A stretch of 64,000 bases of DNA from Verrucomicrobiales bacterium. Its GTDB lineage: Bacteria > Verrucomicrobiota > Verrucomicrobiia > Limisphaerales > CAIMTB01. Positions 36,203 to 46,275 of this stretch are shown piece by piece. Position 1 is the stretch's first letter. The number at the start of each line of letters is the position of its first letter. Made by a program: the position numbers and the translations under genes. The stretch is from the NCBI GenBank assembly GCA_016795425.1, contig JAEUHG010000044.1:49304-113303 (forward strand), read 5' to 3'. Under the pieces are notes generated by a model. It was given only the letters and a program-made list of their open reading frames with translations. It did not search any database and had not been told where the DNA came from.

Positions 36203-36662
36203 CAAACTGATAGACAACATGTTGGGTGGTGGTGAGCTCCTCGTGCTCTGCGGCTGCCTTGCGTACCCGACAGCGGGTAATCTCGCAATGGCAGAGGTAT
36301 CCGTTGACGACGCGGGTCAAACACGCCTCGCGAGCACCACAAAGCAAAGCGCTTGGAGATTTCTGCGTTAGGAACGGCGCGGAACCGATCATCAACTGCG
36401 TGTCTACGTGCACTTACGTATGGGGCCGCGATTCAAAATGGCCCACATCCCCCCTGGGGGGAACCTTCGCGCGTCGGATCCTTCACCGCTCCAAAGTCGG
36501 GACCGCTTTCGTCATGGGGCCTGCCAACCGGACCGCACCGTGGGTGCGGTCGGAATTGTCTGGCCTGACGGCGGCAGGGTAGGGGCTATGCACCGCCTGA
36601 GTGGGACGTTCGGAGGGTTTGGCAGATTCGCTGATAGCGGGACCAGGGTTGGGGATGCGTCA
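36203..36662. other. Intergenic stretch, no gene seen
   Basis: About 460 bases between two giant secreted-protein genes. I see no supported coding sequence. A C6TG6 palindrome lies around 36447-36459. The promoter of the downstream gene is presumably here but no clear -35/-10 pair stands out. Confidence 0.4.
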
Positions 36663-39600
36663 TCAGGGCAGGGTTCTCTCGATGGTGCGGATGCGATAGA
36701 ACCGCTGAGGGGTAGCCGGCTTGATCGAGAGGTTCACCGTCTGAATTCCGCCTGCACCCTGGTGAGTTGTCACCGGGGTCCACACCGATTCGGGTCCCAA
36801 TTCGCCCGTTGTTTCAACCACGTACGTCCGACCGGCGATCGTCTGGAATCGAAGACTGATCGCCGACGAGCCGACTCGTCGCACAGGAAGGACGACTGGG
36901 GGACTCAGGATGATCCGCAGCGACCCATCGACGGACAGGCTGCGCGTGTCCCATTCGAGTCCGGGCGGGAGCGGCGGGAGGTCCACCGAGGCGAAAGCTC
37001 CAGTGAGTTGATCCGCTCGAAAGAGCTCGAAAGCATCGCCTGGAGACAATGTGCGGGAGTTTGTCGTCAACTGAACCACAAGGCGTCCACCCAATTGAAG
37101 CTTGTCGAGAACTCGCACCGGAGGCGCGCTCCATGGCCCTGACGTCGAGCGGGCGTTAACCACGACCTCACCCGCTAGCGTGAGTTGATTGCTGAAGGTG
37201 AGACTGGTGGTGACGGCCGGACTCGTGAGCTGCAGTCGTCCCTGGATCAGTAGCGGGCCTGTCACACGTCCCGCTCCCTGGAGTTCCTGTTCGAGGCCAA
37301 GGGTGAATAGAGACTCGGTTTTGCGGACGTCGAGGATCCCGGTCGATTCAACGGTCAGGCTGGTGCTGGGGCGAATGGAGGCGGGTCCTTCGAGAGCGAG
37401 GCTTCCCGCCTTGACGACCGTTGGGCCGGTGTACCGGTTCGACGTGGTCATGACCAATTGACCGAAGCCTGTCTTGATCAGGCGACCCGATCCTGACAGG
37501 GCACCGTGGAGGCGCATCATTTGGTTCACTTCCAAGGTGAGATCATGGCCGTTGCCATTGATGGATCCGAACCAGTTCAAAGCGCGTGCAAAGTTGGTGA
37601 AGGACTGGTTGGCATCGAGCCGGCAGTCAATGGCCCAGGTATTTTCGCCATTGCTGAACAGGCCCGCACTTAAAGTCACAGGGTTCCCTCGAATCTCGAA
37701 GCCGCCGGCGTGGAACTGGACCAAACCCACGCGCTGGAGCAGATCATTGTGGTTGGTCCGTTGACTCAACCCAACGAACGTGATCCGGCCTCCTTCGACG
37801 GGTCCGTTGGGAATCCAGTTCGCCGAGGTGCTCCAGCGGTTGTCCATGCCACGGCCCACCCAAGACGTCGGGGGTGTCCTGTCGATGATACGCACCGTGA
37901 TGGTGGCCTGGACGAGGCGTCGTGGATACCGATCCTCGAACCCTGAGTCCTGAACTTGAACTTCAAGGACGCAGTTGGTGCCCGCCCAGGCAGGCAAGGC
38001 CTCGGCTTGGGAGACAGTGATGTCTCCCGTTTGTGGATTGAGCTCGAAGAGCCCGGGCGGACTTGCGGCGAGGAGACGGAACGTCAGTGTGTCAACGGGG
38101 CTGTCGGACGCCCTCAGTTGGACAATCAAGGTCCCATTGGTCGCCAAACTGGAGACAACGACGTTGGTCGAGTTCAGGGCGGGCGGCTGATTCAGGTCGA
38201 GCGGTCGTAGTACCGTCCGTGGAATGGGATTCGTGCCATTCAAACCGGGACCGCTCCAGCCAACCTCGAAATGTCCCAGAGTGGCACCCGACCGGATGAG
38301 GGTCTCGACGTAGTAGCTTGAGCCTGCGAGGAGCCATAGGCCGCCGGAGGCCTGGCTCGCCTTTCGCGTCCATTGGAAGGGTTCGTCGCCTCCGGAGGTC
38401 CACGCGATGATGGACGAGTGTGCGGGTTGGTCATCGAAACTGAACTTCAATTGGCCTTCTCCGGAGGCGGAGAGAAAGAACTGGTAGAGGCCGGTCTCAT
38501 TCGGGACGAGTAGCGCTCGCGTTCGCGTGCCCCAATCCAACCCGAGCAATCCACCGTCGAAGGTGAAATCGTTAGCAGCCTGAAGACGGTCCGGTTGGCT
38601 TGGAAAGCGCTCGAGACTTTGGAGGTTCCCGACGCCGGGACCATTGGTGATCCCACCCCAAAACTCGTGAAACAGGCTGGAAACGGTGATCGCGTCCTTT
38701 GGGACCACGGTCACCACCGCGGTCGCGGAGGTTGAGAGGGCCGGGTCGCCGTTGTCGACCACAGCGACTTGGAGTTCGTAGCGAGATTGAGGGGTGAGCG
38801 GGAGGGGGTCGATGCCCTGCAGATGGATGATTCCAGTATTTTGATCGATGTCGAAGAGTCCGGCGTCGGCCCCTCCGACCAAACGGAACAGGTGACGATC
38901 GGATGCGTTGACGTCCGTGACCGCGATCCGGCCAATTCGCGATCCGGCGAGCGCATCCTCGTGGAGCACGGTTTCAAATCCAACCGCTCGAGGGCGATAA
39001 TTGATGGAGCGCGGGGCCAGATAGCGTCCGAGGATGACATCCCGCGCGATGCCGCATTCGGCGCACTCCCACGCAACGCTGAGATGGCCGCTACCCTGAT
39101 CGACTTTCAGGAGCGCCTCGATGGCATAAGCGTAACCTGCGGCGAGCTGGATGGGGACGGATTGTTGCCCGGGCTGTCGATCCCACTCCCGCGGATCCAA
39201 GGGGATGCCGTTATTGGTGACGAACGCGACGGGCGCCATGCGGGCGGGGTCCGTGGTGTCGCTGATCCAGAATTCGCTGTCGTCCTGGCTGGTGATCCAG
39301 AATCGGTAGTGCCCAGTGACGGGTGGAAGCAAATAACCCCGGAGGGCCATTCCAAAATGGTTGGTGGGTCGACTCATCCCCAGGGAGAACAAACCCCCGC
39401 CACCAGGGGTTTCCCACCAAATGATACCAGACCCGGGAAGGAACAGGCCGCCGGTCCCATCGTTGACAAGGGAGTCTCGCCCGCTGGCAAGCTGGAGAAC
39501 CGCAGATGCGCTGTCGAGACCGGGCCCCACGATGTCCGGAAGCTGCCAGTCAATGAGCCCAATGCCGGGAGGAATTTCGAAGCTGGCAACCCTCGATTCG

Positions 39601-42083
39601 ATGGAAGGATCGAGCGAAAACTCGGGAGCTAGCCTGAGGTCATTGACCGAGGTGCCTTCGACATTTGGATACACTGCGGTGGCCATGGTTCCCCGGGGGT
39701 AAGGCAATTCCACCGACACGTGGACAATCGAGGTCGCCGACAGCGAAACGGGCTGGGTTCGGTCGGAAACCCGGAGCACCAGATCATAACGATTCCTGAC
39801 CGCCGCCACCAATTCGCCGTTCACCCGAAGCTCCCCGGAAAGGGAGTCGACTTCAAAGGGAACGTCTTCGCCCCCGACGAGGGAATAGGAAAGAAATGAA
39901 TAGCGGTCAGGATCTTCCCCTTTGGCGGTTCCGACGATTGTGCCGAGGGGTGAGTGTTCGAGCACGGACGCCGAGAATTCGCAGTTCTCGGAGAAGCAGC
40001 CCTGTGTGGTGAGTCCGGTCGAAAACCGCCTCAGGGTCGGCGGTTCGGGAACATCGGTCACAATCACCACCACTCGTCGGTTGGATTCCCGGCGAAGCGC
40101 ATCCGAATGGTCGACGATCTCCACTCCAATCTCGAGGTTGTTGGCGTTGCGATTGGTGAATTGCAGTCCTTCGAAATCGAGCGCCTGAGACTTGGCTACG
40201 GACAGGACTCCCTGGTCGTTGATGGCGAAGACGCCATTCGAATTGCCACGGACGATCCGATATTGGAGCGATCCTTGATCGGTGAATCGTGGTGTCAGGA
40301 CACCCAACACCGTTCCCGCCGGCGCGTTTTCCGAGATCTGGAATCGGTCCGCCGGCTGGGCGCGAGCGACGGTGCCCGTCACTTGGTAGGAGCCCAGGCT
40401 GCCATAGGATGAAAAGCCGTCGGTCAGCGGATTCCCACGTCCGGCTGCCGTGACTCTCAAGAGGAAGGTCCCGTCGGGGAGATCCGCCGAAACCGTCGCC
40501 GAGAGCGTATTGCTTGGCTGATGGGATGCGATCGGTTGGCCTCCCGAGTCGAGCAATTCGAGATCCAAGGCCAGGTTGGGCCCAGGAACCAGTGGGCTGA
40601 CAGTCAGGGTGGCCTGGCCTCCTTGGGTGGTGAAGACGAAGGCATCGGCATCGCCCGCCCGTTCCATGATGCCGTTCGCGCCACAATGCCCGTCGTCATA
40701 GACCTCGAGGAATCGAGCGTCGGGAAGGGCGGCCGGGCTATCATCGGCCCGCCAGGACATCCTGTTCTGGGAGACTATGACGCGCAATTGGTCCTGCAAT
40801 TGATTGGCGTTCTCGTACTCGCCTTGGCTCCACTGGGTCACGTTCCGGTAGTACGGAAGTCCCATAATCGGCGCCCAACCGGTTTCGCCGGATCCGTGTC
40901 CCGAGAAGTACTCGGTGAGCGTTCCATTCGCCCAAAGCCCAGAATGGGACAGACCGAGCGTGTGACCGACCTCGTGCGAGATCGCCTCGGCGCAGTAGCG
41001 CGCGTTGTTGGTCACGAAGACCCAGCAGGGAAGGTCCTCCGTCGAATTGAAGGATCCCGTGTACGCCACTCCTCCTGCACCGGGTGACGCGTCGTCGGTT
41101 GGCGTGATAATGACTCGCTGCCGACTATTGGCCGGTGCTCGATCATAGGCCGCCCGGTCGGTCACCACATTGAGTTTGAAGGGACGATAATCCTCCGATA
41201 CCCGCCACCAGATTTCGTGAATCGCCTGATTCTGAAACGCCGCCGGACCGTATTGGATTCCACCCCAACTCGCTGTTTCTCCGCCGTGGAAATCCAGGTA
41301 GATCACCGGTCCCGCGCCGGGCAGGCTTTCGAATAGGGCGACGCCGTCCAGGTCCTCAACCCAGGACTCGTGCGAGTCCGCGTCGAACAAGGTCGATTGT
41401 TTCAAGGCGGTAGATCCGGCGCCGGTCCCACCCAGAGGCCTGGGAAGGCCGACGCACAAGACCTCTTCCAGCGAGCGGCTGACCAATTCGGAAGCGCCGC
41501 TCAGTCCGTTGGGTTCGATGCGGAAGGCGCGTCGACTGATCGGCAGCTCGAAGATCCCAAAATAATCTCCGGCAACCCCACCCAGGCTCTGGGCATGCAC
41601 GAAAAACCTCCCGGATTCCGGTCCGGTCAACCTTCCCGAGACCGCGATGACCGGGCCGCTTGCCCGTTTAATCCGGTCCAGAATGCCGATGGCGGTTTGG
41701 CCTCCGGGGAGTTGGATGCGAACGGTTTCGCCCGTCGTCGCCATTCGAAGGGCGTTGAGGAAGTTGGTGTCCCAAGGGCATTTCAAGGGCGCGGTCGTCG
41801 CCGGTTGGGGTGCCGATGCCGTGAGGTTGCCAGGAAGCGAATCAGGGGGGCCGGCCGCTGCGCGGTTCGAGCTCGAACCTGGGGACAAGGTCTGGGAACC
41901 CGCGAGAGGCTGGGTTCTTGGCGGATCAGCGAGTGCCAGCGAAGCGGCAACACGCGGTTCAGCGAGGTTCGCCTGGGGACTCCTGCCTCCGGCATGCCGT
42001 GCCGCCGGGCGTCCCATGAGCAGGCAAAAAATCATGCATGCTAATCCAACAAGGAAACCCGCAAAGCCTAGGGTTCGCCTCAT
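36663..42083 (-). CDS. Giant secreted zinc metalloprotease with cadherin, PA14 and beta-strand repeats
   Basis: The protein has 1806 residues with an N-terminal signal/anchor helix (about 7-24). The protease core has the metzincin-type zinc motif HEVGHTLGLSH at 370-380, preceded by IYLDFHGG and DYRPFKLNV. A pre-peptidase-type beta domain follows, then cadherin-like repeats (SLQYRIVRGN, GLFDIDQNTGIIHL, LFELNPQTGDITV), two PA14-like domains (RFWITSQDDSEFWIS and FFLSASGEGQLKFSF), an autotransporter-associated beta-strand repeat (GSGRLIKTGFGQLVMT) and a tail ending QRFYRIRTIERTLP. It is probably an extracellular or surface protease acting on carbohydrate-rich matrix. I know of no named homologue. 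Confidence 0.85.
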   Translation of the reverse strand: MRRTLGFAGFLVGLACMIFCLLMGRPAARHAGGRSPQANLAEPRVAASLALADPPRTQPLAGSQTLSPGSSSNRAAAGPPDSLPGNLTASAPQPATTAPLKCPWDTNFLNALRMATTGETVRIQLPGGQTAIGILDRIKRASGPVIAVSGRLTGPESGRFFVHAQSLGGVAGDYFGIFELPISRRAFRIEPNGLSGASELVSRSLEEVLCVGLPRPLGGTGAGSTALKQSTLFDADSHESWVEDLDGVALFESLPGAGPVIYLDFHGGETASWGGIQYGPAAFQNQAIHEIWWRVSEDYRPFKLNVVTDRAAYDRAPANSRQRVIITPTDDASPGAGGVAYTGSFNSTEDLPCWVFVTNNARYCAEAISHEVGHTLGLSHSGLWANGTLTEYFSGHGSGETGWAPIMGLPYYRNVTQWSQGEYENANQLQDQLRVIVSQNRMSWRADDSPAALPDARFLEVYDDGHCGANGIMERAGDADAFVFTTQGGQATLTVSPLVPGPNLALDLELLDSGGQPIASHQPSNTLSATVSADLPDGTFLLRVTAAGRGNPLTDGFSSYGSLGSYQVTGTVARAQPADRFQISENAPAGTVLGVLTPRFTDQGSLQYRIVRGNSNGVFAINDQGVLSVAKSQALDFEGLQFTNRNANNLEIGVEIVDHSDALRRESNRRVVVIVTDVPEPPTLRRFSTGLTTQGCFSENCEFSASVLEHSPLGTIVGTAKGEDPDRYSFLSYSLVGGEDVPFEVDSLSGELRVNGELVAAVRNRYDLVLRVSDRTQPVSLSATSIVHVSVELPYPRGTMATAVYPNVEGTSVNDLRLAPEFSLDPSIESRVASFEIPPGIGLIDWQLPDIVGPGLDSASAVLQLASGRDSLVNDGTGGLFLPGSGIIWWETPGGGGLFSLGMSRPTNHFGMALRGYLLPPVTGHYRFWITSQDDSEFWISDTTDPARMAPVAFVTNNGIPLDPREWDRQPGQQSVPIQLAAGYAYAIEALLKVDQGSGHLSVAWECAECGIARDVILGRYLAPRSINYRPRAVGFETVLHEDALAGSRIGRIAVTDVNASDRHLFRLVGGADAGLFDIDQNTGIIHLQGIDPLPLTPQSRYELQVAVVDNGDPALSTSATAVVTVVPKDAITVSSLFHEFWGGITNGPGVGNLQSLERFPSQPDRLQAANDFTFDGGLLGLDWGTRTRALLVPNETGLYQFFLSASGEGQLKFSFDDQPAHSSIIAWTSGGDEPFQWTRKASQASGGLWLLAGSSYYVETLIRSGATLGHFEVGWSGPGLNGTNPIPRTVLRPLDLNQPPALNSTNVVVSSLATNGTLIVQLRASDSPVDTLTFRLLAASPPGLFELNPQTGDITVSQAEALPAWAGTNCVLEVQVQDSGFEDRYPRRLVQATITVRIIDRTPPTSWVGRGMDNRWSTSANWIPNGPVEGGRITFVGLSQRTNHNDLLQRVGLVQFHAGGFEIRGNPVTLSAGLFSNGENTWAIDCRLDANQSFTNFARALNWFGSINGNGHDLTLEVNQMMRLHGALSGSGRLIKTGFGQLVMTTSNRYTGPTVVKAGSLALEGPASIRPSTSLTVESTGILDVRKTESLFTLGLEQELQGAGRVTGPLLIQGRLQLTSPAVTTSLTFSNQLTLAGEVVVNARSTSGPWSAPPVRVLDKLQLGGRLVVQLTTNSRTLSPGDAFELFRADQLTGAFASVDLPPLPPGLEWDTRSLSVDGSLRIILSPPVVLPVRRVGSSAISLRFQTIAGRTYVVETTGELGPESVWTPVTTHQGAGGIQTVNLSIKPATPQRFYRIRTIERTLP

Positions 42084-42383
42084 AGAACGGCACCATGGTG
42101 GTTACAGCCCAGTCAACACTGTTGGTCATAGGATGCACCAGGTCGCTGGAATTGGGAGCACGAAACCGAGCGCGAAGTTCGGTCCGTGAAACCATAATGA
42201 CGCGGCGCGATACGTCGCCGGTCATGGCGGCGTTTCTTGAGAGGGCATGGCGGTGGGGCCCTGCCCATCGAGTGCGGTCCCTGGCAGGGATGCTTGGTGG
42301 GCCGACTGACCACGTGGGTATTGTGCGTTCTCGCGACCGCAACGTAGGGTCCACCTACCGCTCCGCCGGGCTTTAACCACGCG
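42084..42383. other. Divergent intergenic region
   Basis: About 300 bases between the starts of two divergent secreted-protein genes. It holds no supported gene. It presumably carries both promoters, which I cannot place. Confidence 0.4.
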
Positions 42384-43865
42384 ATGAATACGAGCTTTCG
42401 TCGATCGGCGCTTCTTCTGGCCCTCCTTCTTCAATTCGCCATTGGCGCTTGTGCCCGCGCTCAAGATCGCCCGTCGGGTACCCCCACTCCGTCCGGGGAA
42501 GCGCCCCTCAAGTTGCTGTTTTCCCGCGGGCAGGATCTCTTCGACACCTGGGGGACGTTGCATATCGGTGTAAGCCCGGTGCGTTTGATCCGGGAAGTCG
42601 AGGCGCCGGAGTTTGCAGTGATCAGCGCCTTTCCCATGGCGGACGGTCGATGGGAGGTTTTTGGGCAGCAATTCCAATCCCTGGGCCGAGGGAGGGCCAC
42701 CCACGAGGAGACGAATGCGTGGAAGATCCTGCGTTCGACAACACGGGATGGGATCGCATTTGAGAAACCGGAGGTCGTCGTCGAAGAAGCCGCCGGTCCG
42801 TGGACCCAACATGCGGTCGTGGCCTACAACCCCGAAGCGAAGGAGTATCTGCTGCTGAAACTGAAGATGGATTCCTACGGCTTCGCTTATACGGCGTACT
42901 TCAGCAACAATGGGAAGTCGTGGACCGCGCATCCCGGCAATCCGCTGTTTTACGAAGGGGACGCCATGAGCCTCTTCTGGAGCCCGGTGCTGAAACGATT
43001 CGTCGTGGTCAGCAAGAGCCTCCAACCGCATCGCAAACGACTGCGCGACCATGGCGGCGCCACCCGGGCGCTGGGCGACGACACACTTCGCGACCGCCGC
43101 GTGTTGATGATCCGATCGAGCCCCGATGGTCGTCATTGGGAACCCTCTGTCTCCTTGCCGGATGTGTGGGATCGCCATGGACAGAAGGCAGCGCATCCGC
43201 CGGGATACCTGACGGTTCCCGACTCGGACGATCCTCCCGACCTGGAGTTCTATAGCGGGAACGGTTTTTGGTACCACGACCGCGCCTACATGATGGTGTT
43301 GAACTACGCCGCCAGTCCGCTCACCGCGAGCAAGCACGCCCCGCACCTCGACAATGAATGGTGGACCAGTCCGGACGGCCTGCGATGGGAGCGGCCGGCC
43401 CGTGGCGTGAATGCTTTGGAAGTCTTCCCGCAGATTCCGCGCCTCGAAACACCGCCCCTGATGATGGATGGCAAGATCATCTTTCCGCGAGGCCAGATGC
43501 TGCTTGGCCTGCCGGAGGATCGCATCAGCTACGTGGGGTCACGGGCCAATGCGGAATTCTCGACCCGTTCCTTCGTCATGCCGGACGCGGACTTGTTGCT
43601 CAATGCGTCGGTGCCGTCGGGCGAACGTCTTTTCGCCAAGGACCAGGCCTACGTGATGGCGGCGATCCAGGAGCCCTCGGGCGTGGTGGTTCCGGGTTTC
43701 GAAGCGGAGAAGTGCGTTGTTCGGGATCAGGATCGAAAGGATATCACCCTTCGCTGGGGCGATGCATCGCCGCGCTCGCTCGCGGGGCGCACGGTGCGAA
43801 TCAGGTTCTCTCTACGCAGCGCCAATGTCTACGCGGTGACCAGCGGCATAGGGGACAGTCGATGA
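42384..43865 (+). CDS. Secreted five-bladed-propeller glycosidase-like protein
   Basis: The protein has 493 residues with a signal peptide (SALLLALLLQFAIGACARAQ). Repeated motifs of a GH32/43/68-type propeller are visible: GPWTQHAVVAYNPEAKEY, MSLFWSPVLKRFVVV, RSSPDGRHWEP and WTSPDGLRWERP. Acidic residues at the start of blades could be catalytic but I cannot name the triad. It may hydrolyse or only bind oligosaccharides. The GHxW-like SSPDGxxW repeats are typical of BNR/sialidase-like exported proteins too, the main alternative. Confidence 0.65.
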   Translation: MNTSFRRSALLLALLLQFAIGACARAQDRPSGTPTPSGEAPLKLLFSRGQDLFDTWGTLHIGVSPVRLIREVEAPEFAVISAFPMADGRWEVFGQQFQSLGRGRATHEETNAWKILRSTTRDGIAFEKPEVVVEEAAGPWTQHAVVAYNPEAKEYLLLKLKMDSYGFAYTAYFSNNGKSWTAHPGNPLFYEGDAMSLFWSPVLKRFVVVSKSLQPHRKRLRDHGGATRALGDDTLRDRRVLMIRSSPDGRHWEPSVSLPDVWDRHGQKAAHPPGYLTVPDSDDPPDLEFYSGNGFWYHDRAYMMVLNYAASPLTASKHAPHLDNEWWTSPDGLRWERPARGVNALEVFPQIPRLETPPLMMDGKIIFPRGQMLLGLPEDRISYVGSRANAEFSTRSFVMPDADLLLNASVPSGERLFAKDQAYVMAAIQEPSGVVVPGFEAEKCVVRDQDRKDITLRWGDASPRSLAGRTVRIRFSLRSANVYAVTSGIGDSR

Positions 43866-44113
43866 ACCTGGCGTGGCTGAGGAGTCTGCTCGCGCGGGAC
43901 GGGCGACGACCGGGTGGTGGTCGATGGATCGCACCGGTCTGGTTCGAACCCTAACGTGCCATGCCGGGCACCCGGTTGGACCGCGAGCCTGCGGGCTGGC
44001 TACTGACACCGAGCGGCACGCCAGACGCGCTGCTTGACCTACCAGTCCCTGCCGGCTCCGCCATGAACGGGCAGGTTGGGTGCCGTCAGTGGAGGATCGC
44101 GTTCAATGGGTCC

Positions 44114-44749
44114 TCACCGTTTCGCGGCTGCCGCGCCGCTGGCGTAACTGGTGATGAGGCAGCGATAGGACGGTAGATGGTTGGAGAACAGGGCTGCCAG
44201 TCCGTCGATGTCGTTGCGCCAGTCGCGGTGGAGTTCGCAGGCGACACCGAACCAGGTCATGAGCTGGGCGCCGGCTGCCTGCATCCGCGACCAGGCGGCG
44301 TCCCGCGTGGTTTTATTGAAGGTACCCGATGCATCGGTGACCACGAAGACTTCATAGCCTTCCTCCAACGCCGAGAGCGCCGGGAAAGCCACGCACACTT
44401 CGGTGACGATGCCGGCAATCAGGAGCTGCTTCTTTCCCGTCGCCCTGACCGCCTTCACAAAATCCTCGTTGTCCCAGGCGTTGATGTTTCCGGGACGTGC
44501 GATGTAAGGCGCGTCCGGGAACTGGGCCTTGAGTTCCGGAACCAACGGACCGTTCGGCCCTGACTCGAAGCTCGTGGTTAGAATGGTGGGTAATTTGAAG
44601 TACTTGGCGCAATCGGCCAGGGCGAGGACGTTGTTCTTGAAGTCGTCCGGCGAAAAATCCTGGACGAGGTTGGTCAGTCCGGATTGGTGATCCACCAATA
44701 GGACGGCGACGTTGGTCTTGTCGAGACGACGGTATTTGAAGGTGCTCAT
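44114..44749 (-). CDS. Isochorismatase-family cysteine hydrolase (YcaC-like)
   Basis: The protein has 211 residues. The catalytic triad is visible: Asp20 (LLVDHQSG), a lysine at 106 or 107 (GKKQLLIAG) and Cys119 (TEVCVAFPAL). The cis-peptide segment GIVTEVC is standard. The length and the NVAVLLVDHQSGL start fit the YcaC branch, octameric hydrolases of unknown substrate. It is divergent from a broken LysR-type gene that probably once regulated it; the intervening 122 bases would have held the operator. Confidence 0.9.
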   Translation of the reverse strand: MSTFKYRRLDKTNVAVLLVDHQSGLTNLVQDFSPDDFKNNVLALADCAKYFKLPTILTTSFESGPNGPLVPELKAQFPDAPYIARPGNINAWDNEDFVKAVRATGKKQLLIAGIVTEVCVAFPALSALEEGYEVFVVTDASGTFNKTTRDAAWSRMQAAGAQLMTWFGVACELHRDWRNDIDGLAALFSNHLPSYRCLITSYASGAAAAKR

Positions 44750-44871
44750 GGCAGTTTGGTGATGAACCCGATCATTGAATCAGGACCCCGGCACCTTAAC
44801 GCAACTCCGCGGCGAGTGTTGCATACCATGTTGCTTGGCTGACCATGCGGCCCAGGTATGGTTGGCTGGTC

Positions 44872-45258
44872 ATGGAACTCCGTCACTTGCGATACTTCGT
44901 GGCGGTCGCCGAGGAACAGAACGTGACGCGAGCCGCCGCTCGGCTCAGCGTCTCCCAACCACCCTTGAGCCGCCAGATGAGAGGTTTGGAGGAGGAGGTG
45001 AATGTCGCCCACTTCGAGGCGCAAGTTGTGCGGCCGACGATTTCAGAGGAACATGACAGCGCAACCAGCCTCATCGCTGCCGTCGATGCCGGCCGGGGAA
45101 TCGCGCTGGTGCAGCAGGGCTTTGAATGCCTGTCCGGACCCCGCCTGACGCTGTGTCGGGTGGCGCCGCCTCCGGCCCCCTTTGTGGTGGGTGTGGTCTT
45201 CCGCCCCAGGGAGCATTCCGCCGCGGCAAAGGCCTTTATCGAATCGGTGAAACTCTGA
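44872..45258 (+). pseudogene. LysR-type regulator with the central part deleted
   Basis: The 128-codon frame from ATG 44872 has a complete LysR helix-turn-helix start ([38 protein letters not shown]) and then jumps to the end of the effector domain ([35 protein letters not shown]). Family members have about 300 residues, so some 170 codons from the linker helix and sensor domain are gone, in frame. The product might still bind DNA but cannot sense a ligand normally. Confidence 0.75.
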
Positions 45259-45307
45259 TGTTCCATGCCTGGAAGGCCAGGACAGCAGTCGATGGGCACG
45301 GGCCTTC

Positions 45308-45832
45308 CTAATGGTTCTTCGGACGTTCTCCAAATCTCGAAGCCAGTTCGTTGAACTCGCGGGTGCGATCGTTCAATTCATGGACCAACTCGTTCTGGCG
45401 TTTTGCCAACTCGTTGACTCGCTCAACGAGTTGGTTGCGTTCCTCCACCACCGAACGCAGCTTGGTCGCCTCCCGTTCGAGGTGCCGGTCCCGTTCTTGC
45501 ACAGCCGTCACCCATTGGGTCAGCGCGCTTTGAGCCCGGTCACGCTCGGTCATCAAGGTCTCCCGTTCGCGTTCCAACGTCGCCAGTCGGGCTTGGTTGG
45601 TGCGCACCGTGACACCGAAGTCCGCGGCGTGCCGCCGGAAGAACTCCAAGTCGCCCTGCTGCGCTTCAAGTCGCTTCGACTGATCGCGCAGCCGTGCCTC
45701 CTGTTCCTGGCGCAGTTGTTCCAACTGCCGGCGGTCGAGTTCGGCGCGGCGCAGACGGGTCCATTGCCAGGCGCTCAACACAGCGAGCAAGACTACGCCG
45801 GCGAGATTCACCCATTGAAGGCGGCTGTTCAT
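45308..45832 (-). CDS. Single-pass coiled-coil protein of the TonB operon
   Basis: The protein has 174 residues. An N-terminal helix (about 8-25, WVNLAGVVLLAVLSAWQW) is followed by a nearly continuous heptad coiled coil (about 28-165). Its ATG overlaps the exbD stop by four bases (ATGA), so it belongs to the operon. The topology suggests a periplasmic rod. I do not recognise the family; a spacer or stabiliser of the ExbB-ExbD-TonB complex is conjecture. Confidence 0.75.
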   Translation of the reverse strand: MNSRLQWVNLAGVVLLAVLSAWQWTRLRRAELDRRQLEQLRQEQEARLRDQSKRLEAQQGDLEFFRRHAADFGVTVRTNQARLATLERERETLMTERDRAQSALTQWVTAVQERDRHLEREATKLRSVVEERNQLVERVNELAKRQNELVHELNDRTREFNELASRFGERPKNH

Positions 45833-46269
45833 GGCGATCGATCCGCGATGGACGAGGTTTCCTGGACCTCAAACGCCACCTGGTCGATGCCGCATGCCCT
45901 CACGATGTCGAGAGCCCGGATGACATCTCCGTGGCGGGCGTCGCGGTCGCCATGGATGAACACGCGGGCGCCTGGGTTGGCGCGTCGCGCCTCCGAAAGT
46001 CGGGCGGCTAGTTCGCCTGGACCGACCGGTGTCCGATCAAGATAAAGCAGGCCGGCGCGGTCGACCGAAACGCTGAGGAAGTCGGCGGGCGAATCAGAAG
46101 TCGCCTGGGTGGCCGTCGGCAGGTTCACCTTAACACTCTTGAGATTGACCATGCTCAAGCTCACCAGCATGAAGGCGGCGAGCAGAAAGAACATGATGTC
46201 GATGAGGGGAATGATCTCGATGCGCGCCTCGGATTCAGCGGGCAAACGGGATCCCAATTTGACGGGCAT
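45829..46269 (-). CDS. exbD: ExbD/TolR-family proton-channel subunit
   Basis: The protein has 146 residues with one transmembrane helix. The proton-carrying aspartate is Asp24 in PLIDIMFFLLAAFM, and the periplasmic domain is of usual size, with the ARVFIHGDRDARHGDV strand-loop. It works with ExbB to power TonB. It follows exbB by 6 bases and overlaps the coiled-coil gene. TolR is the alternative, but the siderophore context favours ExbD. Confidence 0.92.
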   Translation of the reverse strand: MPVKLGSRLPAESEARIEIIPLIDIMFFLLAAFMLVSLSMVNLKSVKVNLPTATQATSDSPADFLSVSVDRAGLLYLDRTPVGPGELAARLSEARRANPGARVFIHGDRDARHGDVIRALDIVRACGIDQVAFEVQETSSIADRSP

Positions 46270-46275
46270 GGTGGT

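Noticed and set aside
43862..43954. A 30-residue frame whose ATG overlaps the stop of the propeller protein gene (ATGA)
   Set aside because: The coupling is suggestive, but the peptide (MNLAWLRSLLARDGRRPG...) resembles nothing and there is no other support.
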